Below are positions 1-12,975 of a DNA stretch of 64,000 bases, in pieces. Each line of letters begins with the position of its first letter. Position 1 is the first letter of the stretch. The stretch lies in assembly GCF_015694735.1 (NCBI RefSeq), contig NZ_JADQDP010000001.1, forward strand, positions 62,001 through 126,000, in the 5' to 3' direction. Source of the DNA: Hymenobacter properus. GTDB lineage: Bacteria > Bacteroidota > Bacteroidia > Cytophagales > Hymenobacteraceae. The notes beneath the pieces are model-generated. The model was given only the letters and a program-made list of their open reading frames with translations. It was not told the origin of the DNA and made no database searches. The translations under genes and the position numbers were made by a program.

Positions 1-221
1 GGGCGCGGGTCCATTTGGCTGGCCAGGCCGGGCCAGGGCTGCGACTGCCCTTTGAACGGCGGCTTGGGGTATTTAGTCATTGGATTGACCATCGGGTCCG
101 GGGCTGCGGCGGGCGCCTCTGCGCCCTGAGCCGACAGCACCGGGGCCACAGCTGCCACTGCCAGACCAGCGCCCAGCCCGCTGATGACCTCGCGCCGGCT
201 AAGTTTATTTTCTTCGTTCAT
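1..221 (-). CDS. SDR-family oxidoreductase, N-terminal part only (cut by window edge)
   Basis: Read on the minus strand from the ATG at 221, this gives 73 residues and runs off the window. It opens with a twin-arginine-like export signal (SRREVISGLGAGLAVAA), followed by an Ala/Pro stretch and the block NPMTKYPKPPFKGQSQPWPG. That block is the usual lead-in to the NAD(P)-binding domain of the YdaD/general-stress-type short-chain dehydrogenases. The Rossmann fold and the catalytic Ser-Tyr-Lys lie outside the window, so the family call rests on this leader alone. The start codon sits inside an 11-bp inverted repeat (220-230 and 258-268). Confidence 0.7.
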   Translation of the reverse strand, partial: MNEENKLSRREVISGLGAGLAVAAVAPVLSAQGAEAPAAAPDPMVNPMTKYPKPPFKGQSQPWPGLASQMDPR

Positions 222-524
222 GTTCCTGAAATATAGTAGTTTAATGATGTGGAAAGGTTCAGGAACATATACCTGCTTTGTGTGGCTGGGGTTGGCAGCT
301 AACCTTATAAATAATTAAGCTGAACAACAGTCGCGCTTCTCAGTACTGAATGGTTTGAGCAATGCCAGCACTAGGTCGTTGACCTGGCAAGTGCACTCCC
401 GGCTACCCCAGCCTTGGCTATCCGTAGCGGGTTGCGCACATCGGCATTGTTTAGCAGCCACCCGCTGTGGGTTTACCTTTGTGCTACGGCGCAACTTTCG
501 CCGGTTTCACCTGGTTTTTCGCTC
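222..524. other. Intergenic region between divergent SDR gene and ispG
   Basis: About 300 bases without a supported gene. It holds the exact inverted repeat atgttcctgaa / ttcaggaacat (220-230, 258-268) just upstream of the SDR start, then AT-rich DNA around 305-325. I see no convincing TAnnTTTG box for either gene. In-frame codons upstream of the ispG ATG exist from 414 but have no family support. Confidence 0.5.
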
Positions 525-2519
<1,995 letters not shown>

Positions 2520-2539
2520 GCTTTTCTCTGATTCAGGTA

Positions 2540-2896
2540 ATGAAAAAGCAACCGCTTCCCAACCTGCACGATGCCACTGTTGAGGAGTTTGCTTTTGTCC
2601 ATCATGCTGCTCGGCTGATAATCAGCGTTTCGAGGTACGCAATTGATAAGCAGCCTACAATGCGCTTTCAATTGATATTCTCAGGCATTATAAATGGGGA
2701 GGAAGTGGCCCTCTTTGACCAGCGTATTCGCAGCGTTCTGCAAAAAGAGAAGCGAAGCAAGCTTGAATATCGAATAGATGATTTGAGCTATAGCACTTCA
2801 CTGCCAGATGAAGAGGCCATAAGCTTCGCGCTTGGTATCGACCATTTGGGATGTCTACTTATCATTTGCAGGAAATTATCTATCCACGAAAGCTAA
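2540..2896 (+). CDS. Hypothetical protein, 118 aa
   Basis: Not recognised. The protein starts MKKQPLPNLHDATVEEFAF and has no signal peptide or membrane segment. A mixed charged region (VLQKEKRSKLEYRIDDL) sits mid-protein. Its base composition is visibly poorer in GC than the flanking genes, which may mean recent acquisition or weak selection. It begins 20 bases after ispG and could be read from the same transcript. It ends 3 bases from the convergent SnoaL-like gene. Confidence 0.6.
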   Translation: MKKQPLPNLHDATVEEFAFVHHAARLIISVSRYAIDKQPTMRFQLIFSGIINGEEVALFDQRIRSVLQKEKRSKLEYRIDDLSYSTSLPDEEAISFALGIDHLGCLLIICRKLSIHES

Positions 2897-2899
2897 GTA

Positions 2900-3373
2900 C
2901 TACTTGCACTTCTCCTTGCGCCTTGTGTCGATGATGTGCGCAATTTTCCAGCCATCGGCCAGCTTCACCAGCTGAAACGAGTCGTAGCCGCAGTGGCTGA
3001 ATTTGCTGCCGAGGTAGAACTCGTATGGCGCCCACACGCTGGCCAGGTTGGCATCGACGAGCGTGTGCTCGAACTGCACCCGCTCATCCCACACCTCGGC
3101 GTGGGGCGTGCCCACAGCCTTCAGGAAGCCGTTGATGCTTTCAATTTCCAGCTTGGGCGGCTGCCCGGGCTTGCCACCGAAACCGTGGAATACAGCGCCC
3201 GGCGCAAGCGTGCGGCGTACCATGGTGCTGTCGCCGCGCCGCATGCCGTCGAAAAAGGCGGTGACGGTTTGCTGCACGGCGGCGGTTTCGGGTGAGGCCT
3301 TTTGGGCGTGGGCGACGGGCGTCGCGGCGGTTAGCACGCCCACGAGCAGGAGGGAGGTAAGGGGTTGGTTCAT
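2900..3373 (-). CDS. Secreted NTF2/SnoaL-like protein
   Basis: The 157-residue protein has a clean Sec signal peptide (MNQPLTSLLLVGVLTAATPVAHA). A single NTF2-like cone fold follows: the helix VQQTVTAFFDGMRRGD, then the strands VWDERVQFEHTLVDANLASVWAPYEF and a final DGWKIAHIIDTRRK. This is the layout of DUF4440/SnoaL-type proteins, which are ligand-binding or lyase-like. The reaction cannot be inferred. It is convergent with the 118-aa gene and divergent from the PhyH gene at 3458. Confidence 0.75.
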   Translation of the reverse strand: MNQPLTSLLLVGVLTAATPVAHAQKASPETAAVQQTVTAFFDGMRRGDSTMVRRTLAPGAVFHGFGGKPGQPPKLEIESINGFLKAVGTPHAEVWDERVQFEHTLVDANLASVWAPYEFYLGSKFSHCGYDSFQLVKLADGWKIAHIIDTRRKEKCK

Positions 3374-3442
3374 GACGACACAGTTGGGAGCTAAAGGCGC
3401 TGGGTGGGCGCACTGGTTGCGTGGGCAGCAGAAGAGCGAATG

Positions 3443-3450
3443 TAGCTTTG
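3443..3450 (+). promoter_or_regulatory. -7 box TAGCTTTG of the PhyH-family gene
   Basis: Exact match to the Bacteroidota TAnnTTTG element. The last G is 8 bases before the ATG at 3458. If the transcript begins about 4 bases after the box, as is usual, the mRNA is almost leaderless. Confidence 0.55.
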
Positions 3451-3457
3451 CGGGCGT

Positions 3458-4192
3458 ATGAAATCAGCTATTCTTCAAGAGGCCGACGCCGAGCAGTTTG
3501 CCGAAGCCGGATTTGCCGTGTTGCCGGGCCTCTACGCACCTGCGGAATTAGCCGCCCTGCTGCGCACGGTGGAGCAGGCGCCGGTAAGCGGACCCAACTT
3601 CAGGCGCAGCCAGGAGGTGTTTGCCATTCGCGATATGGTGGGCGCGGTGCCGGCGCTGTGGCCTTTGCTAGATACGGCAGCCCTGCGGCAGTTGCTGGGG
3701 CAGCTGTTCCCAACTGGCTGTCAGTTAGTGAAGGCCATCTACTTCGATAAGCCCGCCGGCTCGAACTGGCTGGTAGCCTGGCACCAGGACTTGATGATAA
3801 ACGTGAGCCAGCGCACCGACCAGCCCGGTTTTGGCCCCTGGACCAGCAAGCCGGAGGGCGTGTCGGTGCAGCCACCGGTGGCGGTGCTGGAAAATGTGGT
3901 GACCCTGCGCCTGCACCTCGACGACTGCGACGCCACCAACGGCGCGCTAAAAGTGGTGCCCGGCTCGCACCGGCGCGGCGTGGTACCGGCCGCCGCTATT
4001 GCGGAACTCACGCCGGAAGCCACCGTGTGCGCCGTGCCGGCCGGTGGCGTCATGCTGATGAAACCGCTGTTGCTCCACGCCTCCAACCGCAGCACCGGCA
4101 ACCGTCCGCGCCGGGTGATGCACCTTGAATTTGCGTCGGTGGAATTGCCCGCGGGCCTGGCTTGGCGGGAAGGCAAGCGACTGATGATGTAA
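3458..4192 (+). CDS. Phytanoyl-CoA dioxygenase family protein
   Basis: An Fe(II)/2-oxoglutarate-dependent oxygenase of the PhyH fold, 244 residues. The iron-binding facial triad is visible as H109-x-D111 (AWHQDLMI) and distal H207 (LLLHASNRS). Arg218 or Arg219 (RPRRVMHLEF) is placed to bind 2-oxoglutarate. The loop GALKVVPGSHRRG is typical of the family. The substrate is unknown; bacterial members hydroxylate small molecules or peptides. No biosynthetic cluster surrounds it. Confidence 0.88.
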   Translation: MKSAILQEADAEQFAEAGFAVLPGLYAPAELAALLRTVEQAPVSGPNFRRSQEVFAIRDMVGAVPALWPLLDTAALRQLLGQLFPTGCQLVKAIYFDKPAGSNWLVAWHQDLMINVSQRTDQPGFGPWTSKPEGVSVQPPVAVLENVVTLRLHLDDCDATNGALKVVPGSHRRGVVPAAAIAELTPEATVCAVPAGGVMLMKPLLLHASNRSTGNRPRRVMHLEFASVELPAGLAWREGKRLMM

Positions 4193-4320
4193 TATAAAAT
4201 GCTTAGTATGCCGGCGCGTTGCTGGTAATTCAGCACCTTCGAATCCTCTAATATTCCGTGTTTTGGCAAATCATTCTGCCCCGCGCGGTGTTACCTTTCC
4301 GAATCAAAATCCGCCCCGCC

Positions 4321-4509
4321 ATGAACGGTAAAAACCTCTTCAACTTCGGCCCGGTCCTCGGCTATTACTTCCGCAAGAACGACCCCAACCGCAAATCCAA
4401 CTTCAACCTGAAGACCATGCACTTCATTAACAAGCTGAGCTTGGCGATGTTCCTGATTTGCCTGGTGGTAATGTTTGTGCGCTACATCCTGCCCGCTTTC
4501 ACGCGCTAA
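4321..4509 (+). CDS. Small single-pass membrane protein (DUF6728-like)
   Basis: A 62-residue protein with a cytoplasmic basic N-terminus (NLFNFGPVLGYYFRKNDPNRK) and one C-terminal membrane helix (LAMFLICLVVMFVRYIL). It resembles the short conserved Bacteroidota family I recall as DUF6728; the role is unknown. The frame is open from 4258, but the ATG at 4321 gives the conserved start. A TACCTTTC sequence near 4290 is a possible weak -7 box. Its TAA overlaps the ATG of the next gene by one base, suggesting coupled translation. Confidence 0.75.
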   Translation: MNGKNLFNFGPVLGYYFRKNDPNRKSNFNLKTMHFINKLSLAMFLICLVVMFVRYILPAFTR

Positions 4510-4859
4510 TGAATATTGAAGATTTTCGCGACTACTGCCTGCTGAAGCCCGGCGTGACCGAAGAAACGCCCTTCGGCCCCGAAACCTTGGTGTTCAAAGT
4601 CGGCGGCAAAGTTTTCGCGCTTACCGACATCGATACCTTCGGCAGCATCAACCTGAAGTGCGACCCCGAGCGCGCCGTGGAGCTGCGCGAGGCCCACGAC
4701 TACGTGCTGCCCGGCTACCACATGAACAAAAAGCACTGGAACACGGTGCTTATCGGAACCGGTGCCCCGGAAGGCCAGCTCCGCGAACTGATTGACCATT
4801 CCTACGATTTGGTGCGCGCTTCGCTGCCGAAAGCTGTGAAGGCAAAGCTGGAAGAATAA
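4509..4859 (+). CDS. MmcQ/YjbR family DNA-binding-like protein
   Basis: The 116-residue CyaY-like fold is recognised from NIEDFRDYCLLKPGVTEETP, then LVFKVGGKVFALTDID, INLKCDPERAVELRE and GYHMNKKHWNTVLI. E. coli YjbR binds DNA in vitro, but the cellular role of the family is not established. The start ATG at 4509 overlaps the upstream stop (TAATG), so the pair is very probably an operon. Confidence 0.88.
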   Translation: MNIEDFRDYCLLKPGVTEETPFGPETLVFKVGGKVFALTDIDTFGSINLKCDPERAVELREAHDYVLPGYHMNKKHWNTVLIGTGAPEGQLRELIDHSYDLVRASLPKAVKAKLEE

Positions 4860-4862
4860 AAA

Positions 4863-4980
4863 AAGAACGTCATGCCGAGCGCAGCCGAGGCATCTCGCGT
4901 GTAGTAGTAATTCAATCGTGAATACGGTTTTGAATACTGCCCCGAGCGAGATTCCTCGACTGGCTCAGCATGACGTTCTT
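4863..4980. repeat. Palindromic repeat copy 1 (GTCATGC type, degenerate arms)
   Basis: Outer arms aagaacgtcatgc and gcatgacgttctt pair exactly, and the inner arms have drifted. It lies between convergent genes (YjbR and the M14 peptidase), so it might also act as a bidirectional terminator. Confidence 0.75.
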
Positions 4981-5001
4981 GATTCCAGGTGCAAACAAAA
5001 G

Positions 5002-7608
5002 CTACTGTCCTACCAAAAAAACGGCGTTGCCGAACATTAGCTTGCCGCCCTGCCAGAAAGCGCGAAACAATGGATTGTCGCCCAGGTAAATGACCTCGCC
5101 GCGCCCCATGTCCTGCGCGCCCACTACGAAGGTGTCGGTGAGGTCTTTGCGGGCCTTGGCGCCGGTGAAACCGGCCGAGTAGCTGTCTTTTTTGATGACT
5201 CCCACGTTCCAGCCGCCCTTGTCGAGGAAGCGGTAGCCAAGCGGGTTGCGCACCAGGGCAAAGTAGGTATCGCCGTAGCCGAAGGCCAGCGGGTGGGTGT
5301 TGTCGAGCTGCACGCGGTAGATGCTGCCTTGCACGGCTTCTTCGGCCTCCTCGCGCTCGGCGTCGCCGTAGCGGCGCAGCAGGCGGTAGGGGTTGGCTTT
5401 CAGCTCTTTTTTGATGGCGGTGGAGTCAGTTGTTTTGGGTTTGAGCAGGAAGTCCTTTTTGCCGGAGAGGAAGCGGGCCGCGCCTTCAAGGACGATGAGG
5501 CGGCCGCCGTCGCGCACCCAGGCTTTGAGGTTGTCGAGGTTGCGGTCGTTGTAGATATCGTTGTAGCCGCCATTGGGCAGAATCAGGACGTCGTACTTGT
5601 TGAGCGAAACGCGGCTCAAGTAGTCGGTGCCGAGCACCGTGAGCGGGTAGCCGAGCTGTTGCTCGAAGAAGTGCCACACCTCGCCAAAGGCGGTGGCGTC
5701 GACGCCCGGCCCGGCCACCACGGCCACTGTTGGCTTCTGCACAAAATGCACTGAGCTGGAGCCCAGGTCGCGCCCCGAGGTCGAAAAGCCCGATTTCACG
5801 GCCATGACGGTGGTGCCGGCCGAATCGGCCTGGGCACGCACCAGCTGGTCGAACCGGGTGCCGAGGCCCTCGTTGCCGGTGCGGGTGATGATGAGCGTGC
5901 CGGGCGCGTACTGCTGGCCTTCCGACTCGAACGCCTTTTCGGCGTAGCGCACCTTTACTTTTTGTTGCAGCAGGCGGCTCAGGAAACGCACGTCCTGCAG
6001 GCTGTTCCAGCGGGCCAGGTAGGCATAGGGCCGCTCGGCGGTGGCGGCGCTGCCCTTCACGCTGGCCGTGGTGGGCGCGCTGGCCGAGGCATCAATTCGG
6101 CCGGGCACGGCATAAGCTTTCAGACCAAACGCGTAGGGCAGCGCCCAGGAGGTGATATCGTAGGTGAGCGAGTCTTCGAGCTGAGGCTTGGGCTCGAAAA
6201 GCACCTTCACCAGCGTCGATTTGGGCTGGTACATGCTGATAACTACGTCGTGAGGCTCCACGGTCACGTCGCCGGTTTTACCGGTGAAATAGCTGAAACC
6301 TTTGGTTTTGGTGCGCTTGGGCGCGTAGCCGTAGCGAATCTGGTTGCGGTCGAGGTAGCGGGTGAAAGCGCGGAGCTGGCCGGGGTCGTTGCCGGCGCCG
6401 ATGACGTAGCTCTTGAACTCGCCGCCGGGCTTATTGGCCGCATTAGCGAAATAGCTCTGAAACTCGCGCAGCAGGTCGTCGTGCCGCTCGGCGGTGGCCT
6501 GAATGGTGGCGCGGCTGGCGGCGTGGTGGTGCGCAATACGCTGAGCCAGCGTCAGGGTGTCGCCGTCGAGGCGGGCGTAGGCGGTGCCGGTTTGGCCGCC
6601 CTGCTCATACGTCATGCCGATGGCCCCGTTGAAGCTGGGCCAGGTATCGCCGTAGGTGGGCGCGTACAGGTCGTAGAATTCACGGGTGAAATACAGCCAG
6701 TTGTTTTTGTCGAACGCCACCTTGTTGTAGTCGCCAAGCACGCCTTGGAACTTCCGTTGCCAGGCGGTGAGGTCGGCGTGGTAGGGGCGGGCGGCGGGTG
6801 AAAAGTAGTAGGTGCTGTTGGGGCCCATCTCGTGGAAGTCGGCGTGCACCTGGGGCAGCCACTGGTTGTATAGGGCAATGCGCTGCTGGGTTTCCTGCTG
6901 GGTTTGCCAGGCCCAGTCGCGGTTCAGGTCGAAGTAGTAGTGGTTGGTGCGGCCGCCGGGCCAGGGGTTGCGGTTTTGCCAGGCATCGGGCGCGGCGTTA
7001 GGCGACTGGCTCCGCACGGTGTTGTACCAGTTCACGTACCGGTCGCGGCCGTCGGGGTTGATGCATGGGTCGACCACCACGACGGTGTTTTTCAGCCACT
7101 CCTGCATCTGCTGGTCCTGTGGGTTAGCCAGGTCGTAGAGCACCTGCATCACGGCTTCCGACGAGCTGGCCTCGTTGCCGTGCACGTTGTAGCTCAGCCA
7201 GCACACGCCCGGCAGCTGGCGCTGGGCGCTGCCGCTTACCAGGCCGGCCAGGCGTAGGTTGTTGCGGCGCACCTCATCCAGCCGGCCGAAGGTTTCGGCG
7301 CTGGCCACCTGCACCACTTCCAGCGGGCGGTTTTCATAGGTTTTGCCGTAGCGCACCAGCTTCATGCGGCCGGGCGTGTGTGCCACTACGTGGGCCACGT
7401 AGCGCAGAATTTCGGCGTGGGGCGTGAACTGAGTGCCGAGCTTGTAACCCAGGAATTGCGTGGGCGTGAGCAGCGGGCCGGCTGCGTCGGTGGTTTGCGC
7501 TTGTAGGTTGGGAGTGCTGCTAAAAGCCAGCACCAGTAGCAAGCTCCAAAAACTCAGTTGCAGTTTCACGCCAACACCTTGCTGTAGACTTGTAGGGAAT
7601 AGTATCAT
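5002..7608 (-). CDS. Secreted M14-family zinc carboxypeptidase
   Basis: An 868-residue exported metallopeptidase. The signal peptide is LSFWSLLLVLAFSSTPNLQAQ; the true start may be the GTG 13 codons in (7569). The M14 zinc ligands H143 and E146 lie in NVHGNEASSSE. The later motifs FDLNRDWAWQTQQE, DFHEMGPNSTYYFSP and GMTYEQGG supply the third ligand and the catalytic region. A C-terminal domain (about 620-868) has a glutamine-amidotransferase-like pattern (DVLILPNGGYNDIY, DGGRLIVLEG) often seen in large Bacteroidota M14 proteins. Its likely job is trimming extracellular peptides. No operon partner is seen. Confidence 0.92.
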   Translation of the reverse strand: MILFPTSLQQGVGVKLQLSFWSLLLVLAFSSTPNLQAQTTDAAGPLLTPTQFLGYKLGTQFTPHAEILRYVAHVVAHTPGRMKLVRYGKTYENRPLEVVQVASAETFGRLDEVRRNNLRLAGLVSGSAQRQLPGVCWLSYNVHGNEASSSEAVMQVLYDLANPQDQQMQEWLKNTVVVVDPCINPDGRDRYVNWYNTVRSQSPNAAPDAWQNRNPWPGGRTNHYYFDLNRDWAWQTQQETQQRIALYNQWLPQVHADFHEMGPNSTYYFSPAARPYHADLTAWQRKFQGVLGDYNKVAFDKNNWLYFTREFYDLYAPTYGDTWPSFNGAIGMTYEQGGQTGTAYARLDGDTLTLAQRIAHHHAASRATIQATAERHDDLLREFQSYFANAANKPGGEFKSYVIGAGNDPGQLRAFTRYLDRNQIRYGYAPKRTKTKGFSYFTGKTGDVTVEPHDVVISMYQPKSTLVKVLFEPKPQLEDSLTYDITSWALPYAFGLKAYAVPGRIDASASAPTTASVKGSAATAERPYAYLARWNSLQDVRFLSRLLQQKVKVRYAEKAFESEGQQYAPGTLIITRTGNEGLGTRFDQLVRAQADSAGTTVMAVKSGFSTSGRDLGSSSVHFVQKPTVAVVAGPGVDATAFGEVWHFFEQQLGYPLTVLGTDYLSRVSLNKYDVLILPNGGYNDIYNDRNLDNLKAWVRDGGRLIVLEGAARFLSGKKDFLLKPKTTDSTAIKKELKANPYRLLRRYGDAEREEAEEAVQGSIYRVQLDNTHPLAFGYGDTYFALVRNPLGYRFLDKGGWNVGVIKKDSYSAGFTGAKARKDLTDTFVVGAQDMGRGEVIYLGDNPLFRAFWQGGKLMFGNAVFLVGQ

Positions 7609-7632
7609 CTATTGGGCAAAAGGAAATTCCAG

Positions 7633-7683
7633 AAAAAAGCGCGCCGCGAAGCGACACTTCAAAAGTATCACTCCGCAGCGCGC
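7633..7683 (-). terminator. Strong intrinsic terminator of leuS
   Basis: On the minus strand, downstream of the leuS stop, there is a 21-bp stem. It consists of 17 Watson-Crick and 4 G-U pairs, with a 3-base loop, and is followed by six T. The loop region also spells TACTTTTG, a possible -7 box for the M14 gene. Confidence 0.8.
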
Positions 7684-7707
7684 CATACGCAGCCAGAATT
7701 TCGGTGA

Positions 7708-10491
<2,784 letters not shown>

Positions 10492-10513
10492 CTTGCGCGG
10501 AGTTTATTCCGGG

Positions 10514-10521
10514 CAAAGGTA
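10514..10521 (-). promoter_or_regulatory. -7 box TACCTTTG of leuS
   Basis: Exact TAnnTTTG match reading toward leuS, giving a predicted 5' leader of roughly 18-20 bases. Confidence 0.6.
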
Positions 10522-10570
10522 GGACGTAGGAGAAAGTAGGGCGAAATTTGTTGTGTTGGCCACGAGTCGA

Positions 10571-10660
10571 CTGTCATGCTGAACGCAGTGAAGCACCTTA
10601 ATTACCACTGAACAAGTCGTGCCAACGTGAGAAGGTGCTTCACTGCGTTCAGCATGACAG
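10571..10660. repeat. Palindromic repeat copy 2 (GTCATGCTGAAC type)
   Basis: Two exact 29-base arms (10571-10599 and 10632-10660) separated by 32 bases, between the divergent leuS and dnaG genes. Confidence 0.9.
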
Positions 10661-10705
10661 ACGTAGAAACCCGACCACCCCTTTTGCCCCGATACCCCGC
10701 CCCCG

Positions 10706-12805
10706 ATGGCCCGCATTCCCAAAGAGTTAGTTGACCACATCATCCAGACCGCCGACATCGTGGAAGTCGTCGGCGACTTCGTGCAGCTTAAGCGCAAGGG
10801 GCAGAATCTGTGGGCCCCGTGCCCGTTCCACAACGAGAAGTCGCCCTCGTTCTCGGTGAACCCAGCCAAAAGCCTCTACAAGTGCTTCGGCTGCGGCAAG
10901 GCCGGCGGCGTGGTGCAGTTTGTGATGGACGTGGAGGGCACCAGCTACGTGGAGGCCCTCAAGTACCTGGCCCGCAAGTACGCCATCGAGATTCAGGAGG
11001 AGGAAAAGACGCCCCAGCAGCAGTTAGAGCAGAACGAGCGAGACTCGCAGTTCATCGTTTCCGACTTCGCCAAAAACCACTACCATCGCCTGCTGCTCAA
11101 CTCCGAGGAGGGCATGAGTATCGGCTACGGCTACCTCAAGGAGCGCGGCCTTAACCTGAGCACAATCCAAACCTTCGAGTTGGGCTACTCGCTCGACGCC
11201 TGGGACGACCTCATGAAAGCCGCCGAAGCGGCCGGCTACGACAAGAAATACCTCGAAAAAACCGGCCTCACCGTCATCCGCACCGACGACCAAGGCAAGG
11301 ACACCGGCCGGCGCTACGACCGGTTCCGGGGCCGCGTGATGTTTCCGATTCATAACATCAGCGGCCGGGTAGTGGGATTTGGAGCGCGCACGCTGAAGCG
11401 CGACGACAAGATGGCGAAGTACCTGAACTCGCCCGAGTCGGAGATTTACCACAAGTCCGACGTGCTCTACGGCCTGTTCCAAGCCCGGCAGGCCATCCGC
11501 ACGCAGGAGGTCTGCTACCTGGTGGAAGGTTACCTCGACGTGCTCAGCCTTTACCAAGGCGGCATCAAGAATGTGGTGGCCTCGTCGGGCACCTCGCTCA
11601 CCGAGGGCCAGATTCGCCTCATCAAGCGGTATTCCGATAATGTTACGGTACTGTATGACGGCGACGCGGCCGGTATCAAGGCCTCACTGCGCGGTACGGA
11701 CTTGCTGCTCGAAGGAGGCCTGAACGTGCGCGTGGTGCTTTTCCCCGATGGCGACGACCCCGACTCCTACATCCGCAAAGTAGGCGACCAGCGCTTCACC
11801 GAGTACATCGAAACCAAGAGCCAGGACTTCATCAGCTTCAAAACCACGCTGGTGGCCCGTGAGGCCTCTGGCGACCCCGTGAAAAAGGCCGAGGCCATCC
11901 GCGACGTGCTCCACAGCATCGCCAAAGTGCCCGACGCCATCAAGCGGCAGGTGTTTTTGCAGCAGACATCGGCCACCTTCGGCATCGACGAGCAGGTGCT
12001 CATCACCGAGTACAACAAGCTAGTAAAAACCGCCAGCCAGAAGGCCCCCGATGGCCGCCCCCAGCCCGGCGGTGAAAACCGTGGCAACTACGGCCAGGGC
12101 GCCGGCAGCGCCAACACCGGCTACCCGCCCAGCAGCACCCCGCGCCCGGCCCCCGCCGCGCGTCCGATGACCGATGAGGAAGAGGCTGAAATGCTGATGT
12201 ACGGCGGCGCCGAAGCAGCCGAGTCGCTGGGCAACTCCTTTGCGGCGGCCCCGGCCAAAGCCGCCGAGCAGGAGCCCATGCCCGACATGCTGCAAGTGTG
12301 CGAGCGCGAGGTGCTGCGCCTGCTGGTGCTCTACGCGGGCCGCGAAATCGACAATGAAATGAGTGTGGCCGGCTACCTGATGGGCCAGCTCGGCGAGTAC
12401 CCGCTCACGTTTCCGCTCTACGCCGAGATGTGGGAAATCTGCCGCCAGGAGCTGCTGGCCGGCCGCTTCCCCGACGCCCGCCAGCTGGCCCAGAACGAGC
12501 GCGAAGACATCCGCCAACTCATAACCGACCTGGCCACCGAGCGCTACGAAATCAGCCCCAACTGGCGCACCAAGGAAATCTACGTCTTCAACGAAGTTGA
12601 CCTTCCCCAGCTGGCCTGCGACAACGCCGTGCTCCGCCTCAACAAAGTGCACGTGCAGCGCGAGCTCGACCAGTGCCTCGAAAAGCTCCGCCACCCGCTG
12701 GAGGACGCCGAGATGTTCGAGATTCTGGGCGACATCAAGCGGCTGAAGGAGCTGGATAACGAGTTGGCTGGCCTGCTGGGCACGGTGGTGGGACGCAGCG
12801 CGTAG
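10706..12805 (+). CDS. dnaG: DNA primase
   Basis: Synthesises RNA primers at the replication fork. The 699-residue protein shows the CHC2 zinc finger (C39, H42, C60, C63 in CPFHNEKSPSF and YKCFGCGKAGG). The TOPRIM domain follows (CYLVEGYLDVLSLYQ about 270-285; YDGDAAGIKA). A low-complexity Pro/Gly linker (about 450-490) leads to the C-terminal helicase-binding domain. Length and order are normal for Bacteroidota DnaG. No rpsU or rpoD neighbour is present, unlike the proteobacterial arrangement. Confidence 0.97.
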   Translation: MARIPKELVDHIIQTADIVEVVGDFVQLKRKGQNLWAPCPFHNEKSPSFSVNPAKSLYKCFGCGKAGGVVQFVMDVEGTSYVEALKYLARKYAIEIQEEEKTPQQQLEQNERDSQFIVSDFAKNHYHRLLLNSEEGMSIGYGYLKERGLNLSTIQTFELGYSLDAWDDLMKAAEAAGYDKKYLEKTGLTVIRTDDQGKDTGRRYDRFRGRVMFPIHNISGRVVGFGARTLKRDDKMAKYLNSPESEIYHKSDVLYGLFQARQAIRTQEVCYLVEGYLDVLSLYQGGIKNVVASSGTSLTEGQIRLIKRYSDNVTVLYDGDAAGIKASLRGTDLLLEGGLNVRVVLFPDGDDPDSYIRKVGDQRFTEYIETKSQDFISFKTTLVAREASGDPVKKAEAIRDVLHSIAKVPDAIKRQVFLQQTSATFGIDEQVLITEYNKLVKTASQKAPDGRPQPGGENRGNYGQGAGSANTGYPPSSTPRPAPAARPMTDEEEAEMLMYGGAEAAESLGNSFAAAPAKAAEQEPMPDMLQVCEREVLRLLVLYAGREIDNEMSVAGYLMGQLGEYPLTFPLYAEMWEICRQELLAGRFPDARQLAQNEREDIRQLITDLATERYEISPNWRTKEIYVFNEVDLPQLACDNAVLRLNKVHVQRELDQCLEKLRHPLEDAEMFEILGDIKRLKELDNELAGLLGTVVGRSA

Positions 12806-12828
12806 GGTTTTTCTTGAACAAATTAAGA

Positions 12829-12931
12829 CCGTCATGCCGAGCGCAGCCGAGGCATCTCGCGTGCTGAAGTAATCCGATTATCAGGATTTACCGTTGCCCG
12901 CGAGATGCCTCGACTGCGCTCGGCATGACGG
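12829..12931. repeat. Palindromic repeat copy 3 (GTCATGCCGAGC type)
   Basis: Arms of 33 bases (12829-12861 and 12899-12931) match with one mismatch. It lies between the co-directional dnaG and potassium channel genes. Confidence 0.9.
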
Positions 12932-12975
12932 CCAAAGATGACTTTCTTTGCGGCCCCGGTTCCGCTTTTTAAAAA

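Noticed and set aside
4201..4262. Possible tRNA-like segment (ttcgaatcc near 4237-4250)
   Set aside because: A T-loop-like string only; no acceptor stem, D-arm or anticodon arm can be paired around it.
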